A stretch of DNA of 56,170 bases from Antrodiella citrinella. Taxonomy: Eukaryota > Basidiomycota > Agaricomycetes > Polyporales > Steccherinaceae. The stretch's first letter is position 1. Each line of letters opens with the position of its first letter. The translations under genes were made by a program, and so were the position numbers. Below the pieces are notes generated by a model. That model did no database searches, had not been told where the DNA came from, and was given only the letters and a program-made list of their open reading frames with translations. Positions 1-11,519 of this stretch are shown here, one piece after another. The stretch covers positions 1 through 56,170 of the forward strand of contig SGPM01000169.1 in NCBI GenBank assembly GCA_004802725.1, read 5' to 3'.

Positions 1-154
1 GTGACTGCCAGTGACCATTCCCATTCCGTGACCCATCATTGCCAGCATTACACCGAACGATTGATCAGTCTTTAGACTGGTTGTTACCTCAATACAATCA
101 AATACTATACGATCTCTATCAAAACATGTCCCTATCACAACGCGTACTTTGCGA

Positions 155-187
155 CAAGCCCCTCTCACGTTCCGTGTGAGGGGCTTG
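155..187. repeat. Imperfect inverted repeat
   Basis: Two 14-base arms (155-168 and 174-187) are reverse complements with one mismatch and are separated by 5 bases. The core is CAAGCCCCTC facing GAGGGGCTTG. It lies outside any gene I can support and could form a hairpin. I cannot assign it to a known element. Confidence 0.6.
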
Positions 188-208
188 ATCTGAGCCTAGG
201 ACCCTTAT

Positions 209-288
209 AAGGTAACTGTAAGCTTCTTGCAATGAAATTTGACCTCAAAAGGCAATTGTAAGCCTCTTGCGACGAAATCTTGCAAGAT
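209..288. repeat. Two-copy 40-bp tandem repeat
   Basis: Two adjacent copies with a 40-base period share the pattern GGYAAYTGTAAGCYTCTTGC. In the first 30 aligned bases the differences I count are all transitions. It sits about 200 bases upstream of the methyltransferase gene and just before the dispersed 44-bp repeat. Confidence 0.6.
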
Positions 289-306
289 TATCTTTCTTCA
301 TGTGAT

Positions 307-350
307 ACCGGGGTCTTTATTCTTGTAAGGGCGTCAGGAAATTTCCGACA
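307..350. repeat. 44-bp dispersed repeat, copy 1
   Basis: This 44-base stretch recurs identically at 14406-14449, about 14 kb away in the same orientation. It begins ACCGGGGTCTTTATTC and ends with TTCCGACA. The flanks on both sides differ, so it is a discrete shared segment. On the minus strand both copies end short open frames with the same C-terminal residues (VGNFLTPLQE), which suggests a relic of a repetitive element rather than a host gene. Confidence 0.7.
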
Positions 351-482
351 TCATATGCCAACCGTGAGATACATTTTTGAAATAATTTATAGACGATAAC
401 ATTGACACCTATTTTCGGTCCTGTACCTTTCCTCGCACCGTTCGCCTCGGGCTTGAAGTATCCACTCTTCGCGTCCGTGAGC

Positions 483-2421
483 ATGGAGGACTTGGTGAAA
501 TGGTTTCGTTCGCAAGGCGGGACTTTCGATGACACCGCTATGGGCCTAGGGGATATACCTGGTTGCGGTCGCGGTGCTTACGCCTTGCGAGACATTCCAG
601 TGAGTACTTCTACCGTCTGCAACTCGAAATACACACCTATCAAGATAACAGGAAGAGCACACGCTGTTCACTGTACCTAGACATATTATATTGTCACCAC
701 GGACCTCCTCCCTCCCTGGTCTTTTGGGAGAGGAAGCCTGGAAACAGTTTAACCTCGGTAAACGGTGGGCAGGTCTCATACTGTGCATGATGTGGGAAGA
801 GGCGCAAGGCGAGTCGTCCAAATGGTCAGGATACCTCGGTGAGTACATGAAGCTGCTTTCAGTACGCGTCTGGTATTTTGTCTGACCATACTTTAGCCGA
901 TCTACCATCTACATTCGATACCCCGATGTTCTGGACGTCGGAGGACCTTGAAGAGCTCAAAGGCACCGCTTTGGTAGGTTGGTCTTACGACAACCTTTCG
1001 AAATTTTTCATCCGTAAACCATTTCCACAGAAGACAAAGTCGGACGGGACCAGGCTGAAAGCGCGTACCGCGAACAATTGATGCCAGCGGCCCTAGTCAG
1101 TGTTCCATGCATCCTGCTGGTTCCTTACCCCACTCACAAAGTTGAGTTCATAGAGCAGACCGGACCTCTTTCCTTCAGAAAAACTTCTGCAGTATTACAC
1201 GCTGGAACGGTACCATGTCATGGGCAGTCGTATCTTATCCCGAAGTTTCACCGTACAAGAGTGGGAAGGCTCGGAGGATGAAGACGCCATGGCTGCAGAC
1301 GCGGACACCAGCATCGGAAGTGGAATGGACGTTGACATGGACGCCAACACTCCGGAGCACCTCGAGCCGGACGAGGTTCACGAGCAGGACGGTACCGCGA
1401 GTGACGACGGATCCGACTCAGGCGACGAAGAAGACACAGCCATGGTGCCTATCGCAGACATGCTGAACGCGCGCTTTGAACATGAAAACGTACGTGCTGT
1501 TCATTCAGACTTCATCGACAACGCCACATCTCATTTCATCCGCTGATCTAGGTCAAGATATTCTATGAGAAGCGTGCTCTGAGTATGATCACCACAAAAC
1601 CGATCAAACCGGGGGAGCAAATTGTGGGGAACTCTCACTGTGCATTGTCTGTTTATGTCACTAACCAATCATTCTACTCTCAGTGGAACACCTATGGCGA
1701 CCCGCCGAACTCAGACCTTCTTCGTAGGTATGGCCATGTGGACCTCGTTCCTCTACAACCTCCGCTATCGGGACTGGGTAACCCCGCAGATGTGGTAGAA
1801 TTACTTGCCTCCATAGTCGTTGAAGCTGTAGAATCTTCCGGAAAGGCTGTGGGCGACGTTCAGGAGCGCGTAGATTGGTGGTTGGATAGGGTTGACTATG
1901 AGTATGTCCACAATCTTTCCCTCGTCTTAGCTTTCCAACCTCATTGCTTTCAAGTATTTTCGTGATTCAGTCCGACTGCGAAGTACATGAGCTCATCACC
2001 TTCGTGATACTCTTGATAATGCCTGTGCCGGAGTGGGAGAAGACTCAGAAGAAGGGGAAGCTACCGAAGCCCAGGCTGAAACAAGAAATAGTGCCCATTC
2101 TCAACCTAGCTATCGAAAAACGTTTGGCCCAGTACCCCACCTCAATCCCGGTATGTCATTTTAGCGGGACCGTGTGCTATTGATGACAACGGCTAAACGA
2201 TACATGCGCAGGAGGATGAGATGTTGTTGCAAACGCCTCTTTCCGAGAACAAGCGCAAGGCCACGGTAGTCCGTCTGGGCGAAAAATACATCCTGGTTGC
2301 AGCAATGGCGAAGCTGCGCGTGCTTGAAAGTCTTTTGCAAGAAGACGCTCTCAGGGTGTCGAAGAAGCGGAAGCTTGATGGTGGTGCACAGGGAAATGGT
2401 GCAAAGAAGACCAAGACCTAG
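483..2421 (+). CDS. RKM4: SETD6/RKM4-type ribosomal protein lysine methyltransferase
   Basis: The spliced model has nine exons: 483-599, 652-838, 897-977, 1031-1095, 1154-1489, 1552-1623, 1684-1901, 1955-2150 and 2212-2421 (493 residues). The SET domain is split as in the RKM4/SETD6 family: GRGAYALRDI at residues 29-38, SRPDLF near 151, VMGSRILSRSF near 172, ADMLNA at 251-256 and NTYGDPPNSDLLRRYG from 288. The C-terminal part (WEKTQKKGKLPKP and a basic tail) matches the LSMT-like substrate-binding domain. Known relatives monomethylate lysines on large-subunit ribosomal proteins; that role here is inferred. The ATG at 483 gives the usual family start (MEDLVKWFRSQGG). An acidic, Ser/Asp-rich insertion at about residues 189-245 lies inside the SET domain. 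The gene converges on the CUE-domain gene. Confidence 0.9.
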
Positions 2422-2748
2422 GTCGCATGAGCGAGCTTTCTCGTTCCTACTAGGGTATCTCCTTGCAGTGTGTATAGTATGTGCCTATCTACGATGCCAT
2501 CTACATATGTCTTCTCCGTGTCTGCTTCTTGTAACACAGTGCCCATGTCAAATCGGACTATTCTGTCGTTCCGTGGCCTTGCACAGAATATTCCACGCGT
2601 GGGATGGGAGGGTATACAGAAAATTCAACATTGGAAATCACGCAAAAGCTACATCCTTCCTACCTACCCGAGATCAATTACCTTTCCCACAAGAACAATA
2701 AATGAGCCAATAGAACAAATCGTCTTCCTTCCTACAGTCACACCATCA
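2422..2748. other. Convergent intergenic spacer
   Basis: This spacer lies between the stop codons of two converging genes and should hold both 3' ends. I see no coding or repeat structure in it. Confidence 0.6.
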
Positions 2749-4514
2749 CTACTTCTGTCCTTCCTCGAACGGGTTCTCCATATACTCCAATTCGTCGTCG
2801 GAATCCCTTCTGACTGGTGGGGGATGATCTTGTGCAGAGGAGCCATGGAGAGAAACGGGGCGTTTGGGAAGTATACCCAGTTTCGCTGCAAGATTCATGA
2901 GAACAAGAACAAAATATCTACATGACGGTCTTACCAGCATCGATAGGAGAACCAGTACTAGTAGCAGGGGGTCTTGGGACGTCGTTTCCGGGGCTCGTAC
3001 TGAGGGTAGTACCAGTAGGATAGGGATCAACAGTAGGTGGTGGTACGCCGACAGGTTGGGCTGAAAACAAACAAGTCAGCGCTGCGAACATGACAAAAAT
3101 AGAAATTGCAGTCTTTCTTACCAGACGTCCTGTCCGTGGTGTGATCGCCAACATCGTATCCCCTCACTTCCTGGATTGGACTTGTCCAGCCTCCAGTAGT
3201 ATTCGGAGATGGCGCATGGACGTTACTCCTGGCGTAGTACTCATTAGCAAACGCCTCGCTGGCAGCGTGTCGGTCAACCGGAGCATTTGGATTGAGGCCT
3301 GACTGCGGGTCGTACGAGGCTTGAGCCGACCCAGAAGGCTGATTCTGAGCATTTCTGTATTGAACTTGAATGACGGTTCAAATTCGAGGAGGTACGCATA
3401 GATGAACGAACCGGTTCTGGTCAAATTCGCTGATCTTCGCTTTGACTCTGGATACAATGGAGGAGAAAGTTCGCTTCCCACCTATTGCGATACCGTTCGG
3501 TCAGGTTTGTTCGCGGGTACATTTCGCCCACTGCTCAGACTCACTTTCTGCGATTTGACCGACAGTCTTCTGGAAGTCTTGCTGGAAGTCACCTGCTTTG
3601 TCTGCTTTGTCTGCTCCTTCAGTCTGACCAGACTGAGAACCCCCACCCCTTCTGGACCAAGACTGCCCGGTGGCCCGAGACGATTGATTATTCCCGCGAG
3701 AGCTATGGCGCGATTGGTGCCGCGCAGCTTCCTGCTCATCTTCAAGTGCAAGTTGACGGGCGAGTTGCTCGTCCAGCAGGAGCGCAGATGCGGGGTCGGT
3801 AGGTTCCTCCGTGGGCTGCAGATCATGAGTCAAGTGACAGGGAAATAGAACAATTTGACACGTACAGGCTGCGCCGGTTGCGCAGTCACATAATTGGGAT
3901 CGCTCATGCCTAGGAGCACGTCGATTGCCCTGTCTTGGTCATGATTTACAGATTCCAATACAGACAACCTGCGAACCAAATAAGACCATTGAGGCATGGC
4001 ACTGTCCAAAGGAGCAAAAAGGAGCTTACATGACACCAGAATCGAAATCGGGGAACATGGCTTTGAGGTTTGCAATCTCTGCCGTATCTGCCACATTGTC
4101 ATTTGTCTCTTCGTTCTGAGTATGCTCTCCGCCTTGAAGAGGGGGGGGCGGCGCAGCCTCAGGAGGCTCATTGTAAGTGGGTGGTGCAGCCGTTGTCGCC
4201 ATGTCGTTGTGTTGTTGTTGTTGTTCAAAGAATGACTGATCTGGCCGAGGGGGAAGCGGCGGCAATGGGTCCGAAACCGGATGGCCAGTCTCCTGTTCAG
4301 TTGGTGGTGGTTGTGGAGAGAAAGGGTTGGGCAGAGGATGCTGGGGTGTATCCAGAGCCTGCGATTGCGCAGATTGCGAAGTCAAGAAGGGATTTGAGGA
4401 ACGCACAGCTGCGGTGGTGGTATCTGAATCAGTACTGGTACTGGGCGTGCCGGCGCCGGATCCGGGAAACGCATCGTCCGCGTCGTTATGCGCTATTGGT
4501 GTGTGTTCAGCCAT
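2749..4514 (-). CDS. CUE-domain ubiquitin-binding protein (Cue5-like)
   Basis: Seven exons on the minus strand join in frame: 4514-4030, 3968-3866, 3815-3545, 3481-3412, 3354-3122, 3060-2935 and 2885-2749 (474 residues). The CUE domain spans about residues 146-186 with the diagnostic MFP (153-155) and the di-leucine (180-181) before GMSD. A Pro/Gln-rich N-terminus precedes it. A helical stretch (LLLDEQLARQLALEDEQ) follows, and the C-terminus holds KRPVSL, a Pro-rich stretch and LEYMENPFEE. In yeast, Cue5 binds ubiquitin through CUE and links ubiquitinated cargo to autophagy; a similar role is inferred. The donor of intron 4 is GTTCGT, which is unusual but is the only site I found that keeps frame. 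I saw no defect. Confidence 0.85.
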
Positions 4515-4739
4515 TTCTGAGCGATGTGAAAGTCTCCTTGGAAACGAGACGAAGGTGAGATGAAGAAGGGAGGATGAGAGAGGACATTGCTGCGGAAGCT
4601 GAACTCAACGCAGTCGTCCGTCATCGTTTCAAGTTGGAGTCAATAAACGCTTGTAATCCATGTTACACTCCGTTCTTATCCATGCTTAGTGTCAATAATG
4701 ATTGGCATTGCGCAGAGAACAAAGCTACAGTGTCTATGC

Positions 4740-6054
4740 TCAGTCATGCTTGCTGGGTACGTTACCCTCCGCGAGCACTTGCGGTAGTTTCTCGTCTCCA
4801 ACACCAGTCAACAAGGAGATGGACCCGACCACCAGCAGAATCATGCCGATCACAGTACCTACGAGCAGCACAAACTCCCCGCTAACATCGATCCTCTCGC
4901 ATTGTTCGCCCGCCCACAACGTCGTCTTGGTCTTGCCGTTCCCGTTGATGCTCTTCGTGGCGGTGCACGTGCAGACGAAGCAGGTTTTGCCCGCCTTGCT
5001 TGCACTGACACACTGACCATGCGACGAGCAAGAGTTCGTACTGTTAGAGCATGCGTCGAGGCTAGTGTAGCAGGTAGATACCCCGGAGATCGGGTGCTGT
5101 GGTGGCGCAGATGGGACTGGGAGGGGTGACTGGGATGGTGGTTGTTGACGTTTGTGATGTGTCGTCTGCGCTGGAGACGAAATCACAACGAGCTTGAGAT
5201 TGGGATGGATCATGGCACTATTGATCGTGGCCCGGATAGCGGAAGCAGCAGCACGGTACTGCTCCGACTCAAGACCGTAGTGAGTCTTGAGGTCCTTGAG
5301 ACTTGATAAGTCGAAGGCACCGAAAGCATCAGCATCGGATACCGACACCTCGTCCCATTCAATAAACTCTACGAGAGAGCCCAAGTCGGCCAAGAACGAC
5401 GCTGAGGCCTCTGATCTTGGTAAGTCAAATATGTCAAGGACGCGACGTGGCTTCGGCTCCGAGTAAGCCTGGGGCAACGCGGTCGAAGACCATACGGAAG
5501 TGTAGAGTTCTGTCGCTCTCTCAACGAGCGTGGGTAGTGAGAGAGAAGACCACGAGAATGAGAACGACGGAGACGAGGATTCAGAAGCAGCGAATGTCAA
5601 CGACAGGGTATGCGGAATGATATCTAGACACATAAAGTCAGAATACACGTCTCCGATCATCACTTGTGTTGAACGCACCTTCCATATCGCCGGAGTTGTC
5701 GACACCGATGACAAGCGTCCTGCCCATCCCTTTGCTCACAAACGGCTCCGCATCCTCGTCACCAAACCCGAGCCCCGAGCCGACCTTCCTTCCAGCACCT
5801 CCCAGCCTGATCTCTCCGCCCTCGTAATTCGCATACATCTCCATCTCACTCTCATCCTCCCACTCAGCCGGCTCGAACAAGTCCAACCCAACAAACTTGG
5901 CCACCGCCCGACTAGCTTCCGCTGGTGTCAACGTCAGGTCATTGCTGGCTGCGTGAATTGGTGAAGGGTGCAGGTAAACGCGGGTGTTGGCGGAAGCATA
6001 CGAGCTCGTAGCCAGCACAATCACTATCCGAAGGAGTGTAAAGGCGGATTTCAT
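4740..6054 (-). CDS. Vps3844-type (DUF3844) single-pass membrane protein
   Basis: Two exons (6054-5679 and 5623-4740) give 419 residues. The N-terminus is a signal peptide (MKSAFTLLRIVIVLATSSYA). Near the C-terminus lies a Cys-rich module (about 310-367: CYTSLDAC, NSCSSHGQC, CFVCTC, WAGEQCERIDVS), then one membrane span (about 374-396), then a short tail with GDEKLPQVLAEG. This order, including the KLP-VL tail, is the Vps3844 C-terminal domain pattern of fungal ER or vacuolar-sorting proteins. The Cys-rich part is expected in the lumen. The role in vacuolar sorting comes only from the family name and is not shown here. Confidence 0.85.
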
Positions 6055-6716
6055 CGCATTGGATGGGTATGAACGTCGACGATGATGGTGAAGTTGAAGT
6101 AGCCTTTCTGCTTGCCGAGTGCAGCAGTGCTGCGTTCACTTCAATAAGCGCTAGAAGATGTTTACACTTGTTGTGCCAGTCGGGCATGGACAACGCGACG
6201 TATCAGCATAAGAACAGATATAGACGGTCTGTCCATTGAGATACAGTGAGAATGAAGATACATGGAGGTTGAGAAGAGATATTACAAGCTGTGGATACAA
6301 TAAAGGGAGGAGTATATACTGAACGCTGAACAAAGGAGGCCAAGTCCGTGACTTGGAGCGGGGCGGGCAGGTAGACAGACATACAGGCCTTGGTCGTACG
6401 AAGTTGAAGTGGCTTCAGTATAAGGTGCAAGTTTCAAGAATAGCTCCGTGGAACACTGCCTGTCATGTCACTGTAAGTCCACAATGCCGCGAGGGGAGGT
6501 TGCCATCAGGAGCACGAGCGTGGGTGAAGGACTACATGAGTGGTAGGGCCTATCGTTACGATATTCCGTCAGCTTAAAAATAATAGATAGACAATGACAC
6601 TATGGAGAAGACATACCATACGACACTGCATTGTGTTTTCCAGATCCTCTCTAATTGTGCGATTAAATTGACTGCGGAGCGGCTTTAGTCCAGTCCAAAC
6701 AACAAGATATTCCAAC
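6055..6716. other. Gene-free spacer upstream of the Vps3844 gene
   Basis: It lies between the start of the Vps3844-type gene and the stop of the MYND gene and should hold the Vps3844 promoter. Only short frames without recognisable domains occur here. Confidence 0.5.
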
Positions 6717-7967
6717 TCACAGTAACCAGAGTACAGCTTGTGGCATCTCCGGCGAAGCTAGCATGAGGCCCCAAGGTAACTTCTCTATAGTCTCCACCAC
6801 GGAGGTGGCCCCCTCAACATCGGATTTGAATGTCATAGCGATCTGGATTTCGCACAGGGCCATTTGGAGATTAGATATTTCCTTTTCTATGGACCCCTCT
6901 GTCGCCGTACGATACGAAGTCAAAACTTTCTGCATGAATTCGGTGGTCACGGCTGGATCCTGGAAGTATACGGCCCGTTTCTCGAACTCCTTTTGAACAT
7001 CCAGACCTTTCCTGGTGGCGGGATCCAAGTCTTGCACGTGTACGCGCGATACCTGGAGTACCCATGCTTTCTCTATACCGACGAGTTCGCCAACATTCTC
7101 TTCAACAAGAGTAAATGTAAATGTGATGTTCTTCTTCAGGCCATTCTGAGGGTCCTTGGGTAGTTGAAGAGCGTCGCGCGCGTAGCTCTTCAGCAATAGG
7201 ACGAGACAGGGATTGGCTAGCACAGTCTGGACGAGTTTAGAAAAGCCATCTTTCGGTAACTCTCCTCGCGTCTTCACTCGCTGCACGACTTTGCAGAATG
7301 AAGAATGCCTACTCCAGTCGCTCTTCTGGCACACCCTCGTGCAATACGACACTTGCCAACACTTTCAAGACACCATCAGGCTAGTGAAGAGACAGTAAGA
7401 GATATGACGTACGCCCTGGCACCTCTTCAGCACAACCTTACTACCATCCTCTGCACCTCCCAGAGGATGAAACACAGAAGGGCGTTTGTCTGGATTGTTC
7501 ACTGAACACCCCTCTCTCTCGCACTGCATCCCACTCTTTCCCCGCATCTCCAAACCCGATTGAGTATATTCGGGAAGACGTTTCATAGCCTCGGATTCGT
7601 GCAGCATGGATAAGCGATTGGAGAATGTGACAGGATCTGGCCAAAGGCGGGTTGTGAGATCAACTAGGTCAGAGCCCACACCAGTTTTGGGTACGTGCAG
7701 GGATTTGCTGATTTGCGGCCACTGACGTATACCTCCACCGATTTGCCTCTTCGCCTTCTGCATGTTAGACATGAATTCCGCAAGAGGCCCAGGAGGAAGA
7801 TTAGCGACGTATCGATCTATGCTAGGATTTTCTTGACGAGCTCTGGCTAGTGAGGAGGCAGTGGATAGCAACGACATGACACTGTCATTCGAAGATGAGG
7901 ATGGGGCTTGAGACCCGTTCTGGTGGGGTTTCGGATCACGTTTGTGCTTCTTGTTGTTTACAGGCAT
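6717..7967 (-). CDS. MYND-type zinc-finger protein
   Basis: Two exons (7967-7413 and 7361-6717) give 399 residues. The MYND finger spans residues 149-208: Cys149 and Cys154, Cys183 and Cys186, then YC192-x3-C196-QKSDW, H204 and C208. The intron lies exactly between the two cysteines of the second pair and splices in phase 0. MYND fingers usually bind proline-rich partner peptides; the partner is unknown. The first Cys pair is spaced C-x4-C rather than C-x2-C. The N-terminal 140 residues are Ser-rich then helical. The C-terminal 190 residues (FTFTLVEENVGELVG and so on) form a domain I do not recognise. Confidence 0.8.
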
Positions 7968-8966
7968 GTTGAAAATTGGGGTTCAATGAAATAGTGTGGC
8001 GAGATGGTACGTCGGAGCACCAGAAGAGGTACCAAGATCGTGCACGGGGCACGGGGCAAGCAGGGGATTTCAATGGTGGAAGTGGAACCTGTTGTAGTAG
8101 TTTCAAGTTCGTCGATAACGAAAAGTGGACAAGTTGAAAGAACGGGACCTCGAATATGCACGAATCTCTAGAGCTTGCTGTGATATATGGCTTGGCAATA
8201 GCGTTCCTGAGAGTGTCGTAAGGCAAACTCCGTGTTTAGCGCCGGTAGTGCGCCACTGAGTGACAGCGCGCGACGATGATAGCGACTCCGACGTTGACCC
8301 CCGACACACAGACATCGTCCAACGATGTAAGTTCATGTATAGCAAAAGACACTAACTGACCGGGACGACGACCAAGTACGATCTCCAGAATCCTATGCTC
8401 TCTCTCAGCTCTTCAAATCGCCTATTTCGTATCAGTCTGACGCCACACCTGGTCGGAACGCGTCGGCGTAGGTCGGTGCCAGGTTGGTGTGTGGAATGCT
8501 GGCGTCCGAATCTGCTGTTGCGCACCAATAGCGATTATCGCAGACGAAGGCTGTGTATCCTCATGACTTTCTCCATTTCAGGACCTGTTTAGGTTCTGCC
8601 ATGTTACGTTCGACAAGTTCCTCCGCGTAGCGTCTTCTGATGGGCTCTGTGGTGTATAAGGCGGTGAAATACTCGAGGAGAATGAGAGTGGTTGAATCTG
8701 GGTCGATAGGAAAGGAGATCCGTACTCAGAGAGACGAGATGCGAATGGTACGACTCTACGAGTGGAACAGTGCGCGCCACAGTTAATCATGGGCGTTTGT
8801 CGCAGGCGGCTTTTTCCTAGAACCTCGTGGTAACCGATTTGGAACCGTTTTCTTTTACATATAGCTTGCAAATGGCAAAAGCACCAACACATACGATCCA
8901 TGAATCTGTCCAAGTTCTACATGTACAATCATAATTCATAGGGTTAGGCTACTAGCAAACAACACT
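7968..8966. other. Gene-free spacer
   Basis: About 1 kb between the MYND gene start and the kinase-like gene stop. It should contain the MYND promoter. I found no frame with a recognisable domain, and no repeat. Confidence 0.45.
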
Positions 8967-10282
8967 CTACGACGATACCTCCAACGCCTGCAACGTCTGC
9001 CATAGGTCTTGGTAATTATACCTCCCCTTGCGAAACGCATGTCTTATGCCTCTGTACATGCCAGTCAACCAAGATTCATCCTTCCTGACAACTCTAGATC
9101 GTAGGCCGGCCTCCGTTAAAGGAAGGCATGTATCGCGAAATCTCCTCATGATCTCGTCCATACTATAGCTAGCGCTAGGCTGATCGGATCTCATTGAATA
9201 GACGAGTTTGCCCAAAAACGAGAGTCCAGAATACCTCTATAATCAATATATGCATGAGTCGGTCGTGCACGTGTGTGTTGAAAATACCACAACGCACGTT
9301 CAAAAGCTTTGAATAAAGCAAATCACCCAAACATCTGACGTCTTTCTGGAACAGAGTTTGAGCTTCGCGCGATTTGAGTGTGTTCCTCCTCGAATGCTTG
9401 AAGTCAGTGTAGTAATATCGAGGTGTGACGACTGTTCTAGTAGTATGACGAGCACGGCTTTTCAGGTCACTTGTTCGTTTCGGAACATTTGGGTGAAAAG
9501 CATCGAGATACAACCCTGGTGCATCCATCATGATCTCCATTGTCTGATCTCTGCAATTAGAGTCGAAGATCAACGGAGAAAGGTGTCATAGGTAGAAATA
9601 GAGCTTACCCATATGAAATGTGGTGCCTGTGCATGGATTGCAAGCCCTGACCAGTCATTTCAGTATGTGCAAGATGCTGCAGATGTTGGGCTTAACTCAC
9701 GCCGAATGCTTGCCTCAGAAAGTCAACGACTTCTCCAACGGTTTCAAAATGCGGACTGTCCCACATCCGCAACAGTGGCAGAACAAGGAAATTGGGACCA
9801 TAGTTATTTGTCTTAAGACGTCGCGTCACGTGGACGCAGTGATTTTCTGGGATATGTTTGACCTCATCTCTGTTCATGTAGTCGAGAACAGCAATTGCAT
9901 CGTTGGAATTGATCCGCTTCAGCAGGACGTGATGACCATTGGAGTGGTCCATCGCATCCATAGTCGAACAGGTCTATGATTGAGTGAGATAGTGAGCAAC
10001 AGAACAGGTTCGGACACTTACAGATGAATAATGCGGCCCATCGTCATAATGCTCTCTGGCATAAATTGCACCGCAGTTTGCATCCCAAGTAGGACACCAC
10101 CCAGGTCTGTACCGAGATTGAAGTTCTAGATGATTGCTGTTGAGGAAGTTGTAATGTTCCGCCCAAACAATTTCGGTGGGAGAGAGGTTGCTGTGAGGCC
10201 GATGGGTTATTGGGTCGCCCATGATGCAAAGTGTGAGGAATGTGAGGACGCGGGAGTAGAGGAAACACGGGATGGGAGGCAT
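8967..10282 (-). CDS. Fungal kinase-like protein with degraded catalytic motifs
   Basis: Five exons (10282-10022, 9973-9701, 9646-9609, 9550-9298 and 9236-8967) give 364 residues; an internal ATG at 10222 would give 344. Family signatures of the Agaricomycete kinase-like proteins are present: RYRPGWCPTW, TMDAMDHSNGHHVLLKR (candidate ATP lysine 106), FLVLPLLRMWDSPHFETVGE, GLQSMHRHH, and a C-terminal LRSRVVRKDESWLTGMYRG. The catalytic loop, expected to read HRDxxxxN, is SYGDQTMEI (188-197): the His and Arg are gone and the Asn is Glu. The DFG motif is DFK (240-242). All introns splice in frame and there is no internal stop, so I read it as an intact pseudokinase rather than a dead gene. Its role is unknown. 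Confidence 0.75.
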
Positions 10283-11519
10283 AGTTGTTCACCCTTTGAC
10301 ATCTTCATATATTCTACGAAATCACAGCCCTGGCAGTTCCTACGTTACTGTCATGCCATTGAGATAACCCATGTCGGAAGTATCAATTTGAATGGACGGT
10401 ACCAAACATAGCGTGGCCAGTTGCAGCGCCGTTGCGAGCGTCAGAATTTGCCAGCACCGGATTCCATCACTTTCTCGGCGATCTTGCCTTGCTGAATCCT
10501 CGAGGATACCCTGATACAGAATAATGCAAACGAATCGAGTATGTACCATGCATGCCTGTCTCCAGAGTGCCTACGATGGAATATTCAGCATAAGCTTGCC
10601 GAGCAATAGCCTCAGCAATATACGTCTAGCGAGGCATTAGCGGCAGTGTGGGCGCCGGACTCACAACGCTTTCCAGTGATCCACGAACATAGTTGAATGG
10701 TATCAGAGGCATTCGTAGCTCTATTCCCAAAACTCGGAGAAAGCAGCGGAACGGATTCACATTGTAAGATTCTAAGAAAATGTGGGAAGTATTTCAGCCT
10801 CGAGGCTCGCGACCTACATGCCAACCTTCGCAGGAACGTGCGTGAATTGGGCATGTGTAAAACAGCTTCCCATGGGTCATGCACAGGCCTGAGTACACAG
10901 GGGGCGCGCCAGAAAATACGGCGCCGCAGCTGAAGAAAAGGCTCGGAGGATGGGATGTTATCAGGCTGCTTCTTCGCCGTTTTCTCCCTCCCGTTGCGTG
11001 TCGTGGCATATGCACAGACTTGAACCTCCATTCTTCAGCAAGTTGCGACTTCGAAGTTCGGATGTCATTGTCTTGCTATTGTCTACGACGCTAGGAAAAC
11101 ATTCTCCGAGGTGTGCGTGTTCAGTTACTGTAACTCTTTCAGCTGCCAGCGTGTCGATAAAGTTCAGACCCTCGATCCAGGCCTGTCTGTCGTAACTTCC
11201 TCAGCTTGTGAGATACAATGGAGGAGTGAGTCGTACGCACATGAGAGTCCACTTCGCCTACTCAACAGGTATTTCAACGAGAGCCTCAAGGACGCGACAT
11301 GTATAGATGAGCGCTGAGCAGCGCCGGCCATCCGAGTCCATTATGCGCCTCGGACACGAAGTCCGCATTAGCGCTGGCGAGGGAACAATTTCCAATATCT
11401 GAGATCTGAGATCTCGTCCTGACTAGTACTGTCAAGCTTCTCAAGTTCAGAATTCCAAATTCTTTTTCGATATACGGATGCTCTAGCCGCAACCATTTGA
11501 ATAGTCAGAATCGACAGAC
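10283..11519. other. Unresolved stretch, possible gene remnant
   Basis: On the minus strand some segments look coding: one near 10580-10650 translates as AEAIARQAYAEYSIVGTLET, and another just before a stop at 10441-10443 ends KIAEKVMESGAGKF. I could not join them to a start or to a known family. The rest has many stops. I treat it as unannotated, possibly a decayed gene downstream of the fungalysin locus. Confidence 0.3.

Noticed and set aside
317..535. 72-codon minus frame over the methyltransferase start
   Set aside because: It overlaps the start of a well-supported gene on the other strand; only its end coincides with the dispersed 44-bp repeat.
652..680. Apparent one-base frame problem between exons 1 and 2 of the methyltransferase
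   Set aside because: The acceptor at 651 gives DIPEEHTLFTVPR in frame, matching the family.
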